Shown here one piece after another: positions 58,397-64,000 of a stretch of DNA of 64,000 nucleotides. Source of the DNA: Chimonanthus salicifolius. Taxonomy: Eukaryota > Streptophyta > Magnoliopsida > Laurales > Calycanthaceae. Position 1 is the stretch's first letter. Every line of letters starts with the position of its first letter. Location of the stretch: the NCBI GenBank assembly GCA_013350335.1, contig CM023538.1, positions 50,357,195 to 50,421,194 of the forward strand. Reading direction: 5' to 3'. The notes under the pieces were generated by a model, which searched no databases, was not told the origin of the DNA, and worked only from the letters and a program-made list of their open reading frames with translations. The position numbers were made by a program, and so were the translations under genes.

Positions 58397-59785
58397 TGTT
58401 CAACATTGAAATATTACATTTTTACCCATGATTATTGGACTAGTTAGCCCTGACTTTGTATATATCACAAGCATTTAATGTCATTTCTAGTTTTGTAGAT
58501 AAAAATGGAAAGTTCAAGAAAACTATCTTAAATAATGGATAATTGCAAGTTTTGTGCTTAATTCGGAAGACCTAGAATTTTTATGATTAATTCCACTATA
58601 AGTTTAGAGTTTTCATTTAAATTGGTTAGTCTAGATCAAGTTATGAGAGTCTAGATCAAATCAATATTTTAGATTTTAAAGAGGTGAAGTTAATTATTTA
58701 ATTGTGGAAGAGAAACCTGCAATTCAAGAGGTAAAGGCTGAAATTCAAGATTAATGGGCTAGAGATTCACTTTAATTGGGCCAAGCTAAGCTCCACAGGC
58801 TATCATTGGGACAATTCATAGGCAGTCCATGCGCATATCACAGATGGGCCAGGCCAATGTGTACTTCAAAGTCCAAAGGCCCAAGTCCTCAAGCTAAAGT
58901 CAAAGGTCCACTGGAGGGCCATGTGCTTATTTATGGATAAAAAATCCAAGTCTACTACCCATTCACACGTCCAAGCTTTGTCCATTTCTCTATCAATTCA
59001 CACCATCCAATCTCCATCTTAAATCCTAACCATTCATCTCATGCATTAAAATTAGGTCAAACTTAGATCCACCTATCAAATCCAACCAATACATTCATGA
59101 CATTAGAGCTAGGCCATCCAACCTATCCATCACCTAGATTAAACTTAGGATCATAACCATTCATACATCATTAAAGCCATTATATTTAGGACATTTCATC
59201 ATAGCCATTCATTCATAAACCCTAGAATATAGGACACCATGCACATATCCCATTGTAGCACACAAAAATCCCAAAGTCCACAAGCCTCCATGCGCACGCA
59301 ATCCTAAGTTCCTCTCCAATCCATCCACTATGTACACCTCACCTAGATCCTATCTTTTCTTCCAATCACAATCCCACTCGATTTTCTCAGTAAAATCCCT
59401 CATTGTACTTAGACCAAAACCCATCTAAATACACTCCTAAAATCCCTAAACACCTTATCATCAGAATACTCTCAATCATACACGATTTTCCCATATCTTG
59501 TCCACCCTAATTCGAAAATCCCATGTAGTCAACCCTCCCCATCAACTTATCATCTCATCCATTCATTCACTCCAACTTTAGATCTCAACCATTCATGCAT
59601 TGCGTTCAAAACCCTAACACATGCAAAATTCAACCATGACCTATATTTTCTCCTAAATCCTAAATTTCTTTCATCCATTACTCAACCACCAAACCAACCT
59701 AAGTCCCAAGCAACCCAAATTCGTGTATGCCCTATAAACCCTACCTTTTTCACTTCAAATCCTAGCCATTCACCTTTTCAGTGGT
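58397..59785 (+). repeat. LTR of family E, plus orientation
   Basis: Starts TGTTCAACATTGAAATATTA, homologous in reverse to 14618-16064 (start TGTTGAGCATTG at 16064). Contains GGGCCAAGC and GGGCCAGGCCAA blocks, then a long run rich in CCATTCATC, CCTAA and CCAACC. The right end is approximate. Confidence 0.75.
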
Positions 59786-61803
59786 AGAAGATGTAAAAGA
59801 AATTATGGTAATGATGTTGTCTTCTGATTCTAAGGCACACACCTTACATTGGCGGTATACAAAGCTAAAGAATCATCATATATGTGTTTCATTACCTTGA
59901 ATTCTTGCATTTGTATAGAGATATGTTTGGTCATTTTAACCACAATCACTTATTGAAAATCATCTTTAACTTCAATGCCTAGGACATGTTTTTATGTTCC
60001 CATATATTAGGGAGAAGAGAATGAATTCAATTTTCTGACTCTCTTTTTAAAAAATAGGTTATTTGAAAATGACTTTTTAGGTAAGAAAATATACTTTTTT
60101 ATATATGTATTAATTATTATGTTATTAAAAATTTCATCTCTTAACAAACAGGAGAAAATAAAAGTTATATTAAAAAAACAATTATTCTTTTAAAAATAGC
60201 TAACTTAATTTTTGTATATAATATTTAATTGAGTTTAGATTTAGACATTAAATGTGGGTCACACTGTGAGCGTTTGTACGCTAAGCGCTTTTCAAGTTTA
60301 GTAATCTGATATGACTCAGGTAAAATTTAAAAATGAAATGAGATTATTAATTTTATAAAATGAATTTTTATCTGAGAATTTGAAAACGAATCATTTTATT
60401 TAAAATATATAGCTACTTGATTCATACTAATAGAATATAAAGTGATTCATCTTAAAACAACTATCTATTTTATTATATATTAAAATATAAAAATATTATA
60501 AAATTTCTTTTTCATAATGAATATAATAGCAATTTAAGTTTAATAAAATTAAAATATATAGAAAATAATATTATTATTAAAGCTAAACAAGTCAAAGGAG
60601 TTTGTTATTCAATAATGTCAGAATTTTAATTTGAGTAGCTTGAATAATTTATTACGCAGTGATTCATTTTCACCATTTATCCCTTCTTTACCATCATTTT
60701 TCACTGTTCCAAGTACCTCATTCTCATCTACCCTTGTCATTCAAACATCGTGTTCTCTCCCATTCAACATCATCATCACTTCTTTTTCTCTCGTGTCTTC
60801 TTTCTCATCTATGTTTGTTCTTTTCTTGACTTGATTGCCATTACATTTTATTCAGAGAATGTTATTTTTCAAACCTTTTTTTTTTTTTTAAGATTTTACT
60901 CGCCTAATTTGTGAGATTTTTCTAATTTTTCATGCTTTTGGAAAGCAACGCAAAGTATGTCATAGAATCTGACTCTTGACTGCTACATTCTCTTGCGCTT
61001 TGCATAATATCATATGTTTAAATTATATTAATTGAATTTCAACAATTAGTCATTCATATATTTGAGTTATAATGATGCAGAGCTGGAGTATGAATCTTGA
61101 TATACATCTTAAAACATTTTTAATTGATGATTTGGATCAGTGATATAAATTTAGAATTTATTTTATTAGCATTCTAGGTTGACTAATGAACTTTTTTTTT
61201 TCTCTAAATTATGCAATTCACTAGATTGTGTTGAATAGAAAAAGGAATTATGGTCTTTTATTTATATCACGACTTTCCATAAGAAACTTTCTAAATAACT
61301 AATATCTATAAAAACAAATTCACAAAATTAGTTTCTTAAATAAAATTGAATAACTTAGAGTTCTAATTTTACTAAAAAAGTAAAAATGAAAATTTTAAGA
61401 TGGAGAATTATATATTGACAAGTGCGGCCATTGAAATAGTCGAAGACCACTCTTGTTGCGAGCATATCATGACACCCTTTGAATGTGAAGATAACAAGGG
61501 AGTTGGATATTGGCAGTTCGTCATAATCTTTTAATATATTTTAGTGGTGAAAATTAAGTTCTATTTTGTTTTAATTATTAATAGCCTCAGTGAAAAAAAA
61601 AAAAAAAAAAACGTACAACTAAACTGAATTCATGACAAAGAACTTAAATAGAGATGTAATTTACATTTTGGCCTTAATAATTTACGGTTATTTTTTCTGT
61701 TTGATCCTGTCATCTTTTTTTTTATCGAAGGTGTCCACATGTTTCATCTGACTAATCCCTATCATACAAGGACATTATCTACAATCTCTGAATTCATTCG
61801 CAG
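59786..61803. other. AT-rich intergenic DNA
   Basis: No recognised gene or complete element. One short open frame is listed separately at 61402-61539. The open frame at 60631-60834 is low-complexity Ser/Phe-rich and has no support. Confidence 0.55.
61402..61539 (+). other. Unidentified 45-codon open frame
   Basis: ATG-to-TAA frame encoding MENYILTSAAIEIVEDHSCC, then EHIMTPFECEDNKGVGYWQF and a short end. It is richer in GC and in Asp/Glu/Cys than its surroundings. It could be an exon remnant or chance; no family recognised and no splice or promoter evidence. Confidence 0.2.
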
Positions 61804-62419
61804 TGTTGAGTCTAAAAATCTTACATTTTTAACCTTTAATTCTGATTGAGTTAGCCTTGATTTTGTATATAAAAGATACGTTTAATTGTTTTTTCTAGTC
61901 TTGTAGATAAAAAGATGAAAAAACAAGAAACAAGCATAAAATAGTAGATAATTGCCGGAAAAGAACTTAAAATAGAAATTTTAGAATTTCATAATTAATT
62001 CATGCCACTTTAGGGTTTTAAATGTAAATTACATAATTTAGATCCTTTTATGAGAGTCTAGATTAATTCGATACTTAGATTTATGAGTGGTTTGATTAAT
62101 TATTTAATTTTAAAATCAAGTTTGCAATCAAAGAGGCCAAGAGTTGAAATTAAGATCCAAGGGCCATAGATCCACTTCAATTGGGCCAAGCTTTGCTCCA
62201 AATACCAAACATTGGGCCAAGCCAAGCACTCCATGCACATTTCCCAATGTGGGCCAGGCCAAAGTGAATTCAAGCCCAACAAGCCAAAGTCCAAGCTTCA
62301 ATCTAAGAAGTCCAAGTCCAAATCAAGATCTAGTGCTCCAGGTCCAAATCTAAGTTTACCAACCCTAAGCCCAAATCCATTTTAAGTCCGAAACCCAAAA
62401 GTCCATGACCCATCCTACC
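61804..62419 (+). repeat. Truncated LTR of family E
   Basis: Starts TGTTGAGTCTAAAAATCTTA and follows 58397 onward (TTATGAGAGTCTAGAT, CAATTGGGCCAAGC, GGGCCAGGCCAA). Cut at 62419 by the next LTR. Confidence 0.75.
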
Positions 62420-64000
62420 TGTAACGCCCTGCCCTTTTTCACTCGCTTTTTTCCCGTAAATTCAGAGTCTATTTTTTTTATAATAGAATAGAGTGATAGA
62501 GCGCGGGACGTCATGACGCGAGCTAAATCCGAACTTCCAAAGTCCGACCCTAAACTAGCCAACCCTATGTGTGCATGGACCAAGTCCACGAAATGGTTCA
62601 CACATAGCAATATAAACCTGCGGAATATCAACATCAAAATTGCGGAATCATAATAGAACCAAGTTCTATTCCATTCAGATAGCAAGTACGTCAAGTCCTT
62701 AATCATCATTCAAATACCATAATTATCAAAATTATCATCCAACCATCTAAGTTATTACATTCCGAAATCTAGATACTCAAATACAAATTCATGAGTACTT
62801 TTATTCAAAAGATATAAAATAAGTCTTCCAAGCTCCTATGCCTGGCCCGTCTTGCTTTCATCATTCCCCTCATTTCCTGTATCATCAACTAAGGTAGAAG
62901 TAGGGCGTTAGAACAACGCGCCCAGTAGGTATTCCAGTTACAGCTAACACATGGTTAGTACAAAACATATATTATAACATAATATATAAAACCATGTAAA
63001 ACCATGCCATGAAATGATGACAAATGCAATGAGTCCCACCCATCACATGTACATAAAGTACTCACCACATAGGTCTTCCGGACGCCCCGGCCGAGTGTGG
63101 ACCCTCCGGATTCTTCCTGATGGAAAATCACATCAAGGTACAGCATATAGGTTTTTCGGACGCCCCGACGGAGTGTGACCCCTCCGGTTACAAATCTTCC
63201 ACCCCATGCCATGCATGAGATGCCAATGAAACACATGTTATTTTATAACATAAACATAGCATTTAAAATCACCTTTTGACATATAATCAGCACATGCTAT
63301 TTTCACAATTAAACATAGCATTTTGAAATTCAATATAAAGCATATCCTTTGAAACATGAATTTCATCAAACATAAAATAAACACAAAGTACATAGACCAT
63401 GGTTTCAAAGAGGTGGAATCCTACCAAAGACTGTTCACGAGTCCTTGCGCTTTCATCCAAGAATCAATCACCGATCGCGCACCGCTTGTGAGATCTCGTT
63501 TCCTTTTTCCGATTCCTTGCTCTTCCAATCCTTCTCCTTTCTTCTTAATTTCTTTCAACCAAAAACACCTCTTGTTGGTTGCCTTCTTCTTCTCCTTGCT
63601 CTTTGGCGAGAATAAGAGATTGAGAGAGATAAAAAGAGGATTCGGCTATGAAGGTGTAAAAACTGTGTACCCTTCTTTGTCTCTCCTTTTATCACTTCCT
63701 CTTTATCTTAATTTAGAAGGTGCCTTAGATGTAATTGCCTAATGTCGTGTGTACTATTAAGATAGCCATTGCCGACCCCTTGTTGCCTCTTTTAAAACCT
63801 CCTCTTGATTTAAATAGAAGGTGCCATGTGCCCCTCTCTCATTTTTGGAATGTGCTTAAGATAAACCATGCCCCATTGCTGTGTGCCCTTGTGTTTAAAT
63901 TTAGACACTTCTTTTATTTAATTTATGACTATATGCATACCCTTTTCAAAAGATCCCATGTGCATATTGTAGATATGAAATATTTTTACACACGGCCATG
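62420..64000 (-). repeat. LTR of the nested-gypsy family, minus orientation, leaving the window
   Basis: Plus strand TGTAACGCCCTGCCC is the complement of the LTR end at 46255. Matching blocks include CGCGCTCTATCAC, CGTCCGGAAGACCTATGT, GACGCCCCGG and TAACGAGATCTCAC. Relative to 42978-46255 it lacks bases corresponding to about 43771-45163, the palindrome field. The far end lies outside the window. Confidence 0.88.

Noticed and set aside
63356..63742. 128-codon plus-strand frame in the last LTR
   Set aside because: Lies antisense within a gypsy LTR (62420-64000) and has a low-complexity Phe/Ser/Leu composition.

Overview
This window is nuclear DNA from a flowering plant. It shows split genes with GT..AG introns, plant gene families (an ankyrin/PGG membrane protein, a plant acid-type lipase, a tonoplast-aquaporin exon), and nested Ty1/copia, Ty3/gypsy and Athila/Tat-type LTR retrotransposons, TRIMs and a hAT-type composite. 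The species cannot be named from the sequence. Base composition is AT-rich and gene density is very low. I see one intact protein-coding gene, a lipase at 31270-35650 on the + strand.

Layout. 1-830: 3' end of a copia element, whose LTR ends inside the last readable exon of an ankyrin-repeat gene. 831-11088 (- strand): that ankyrin/PGG gene, now a pseudogene with a stop and frameshifts in its first exon and a further stop downstream. One of its introns holds a 1.26-kb composite hAT-type element (8141-9402) carrying a captured TIP aquaporin exon. 11089-14269: AT-rich DNA with repeat fragments and one old TRIM-like LTR. 14270-27286: gypsy debris. Two decayed gypsy copies lie in tandem and share one 2.8-kb LTR (19765-22606). 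The first copy is interrupted by a minus-strand LTR fragment, which is itself interrupted by a TRIM (17461-18049). 27287-29889: a minus-strand copia pol fragment ending at two TRIMs arranged head to head. 30290-30720: a foldback (MITE-like) element. 31199-35650: the lipase with its TATA box and nine exons.

35864-~56130: one large Athila/Tat-like retrotransposon, about 13 kb without its insertion, starting 214 bases after the lipase stop codon. Nested in its leader is a second gypsy element (39204-46255, 5-bp target duplication ATGAT). That element has lost most of its 5' LTR, its gag and most of its RT, and carries another LTR (39443-~40842) in their place. Its 3' LTR contains a 1.3-kb field of about ten copies of an imperfect palindrome, absent from the related LTR at 62420-64000. 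56131-57957: decayed copia gag/protease. 57958-64000: LTR fragments of three families separated by AT-rich DNA.

The genes do not form a pathway. The window is best read as a gene-poor, transposon-dense region built by successive nested insertions, with one surviving gene and one recently recognisable but dead one. Exon coordinates were inferred by eye from splice signals, phase and family resemblance. LTR ends are reliable where a target duplication, PBS or PPT is named and approximate otherwise.
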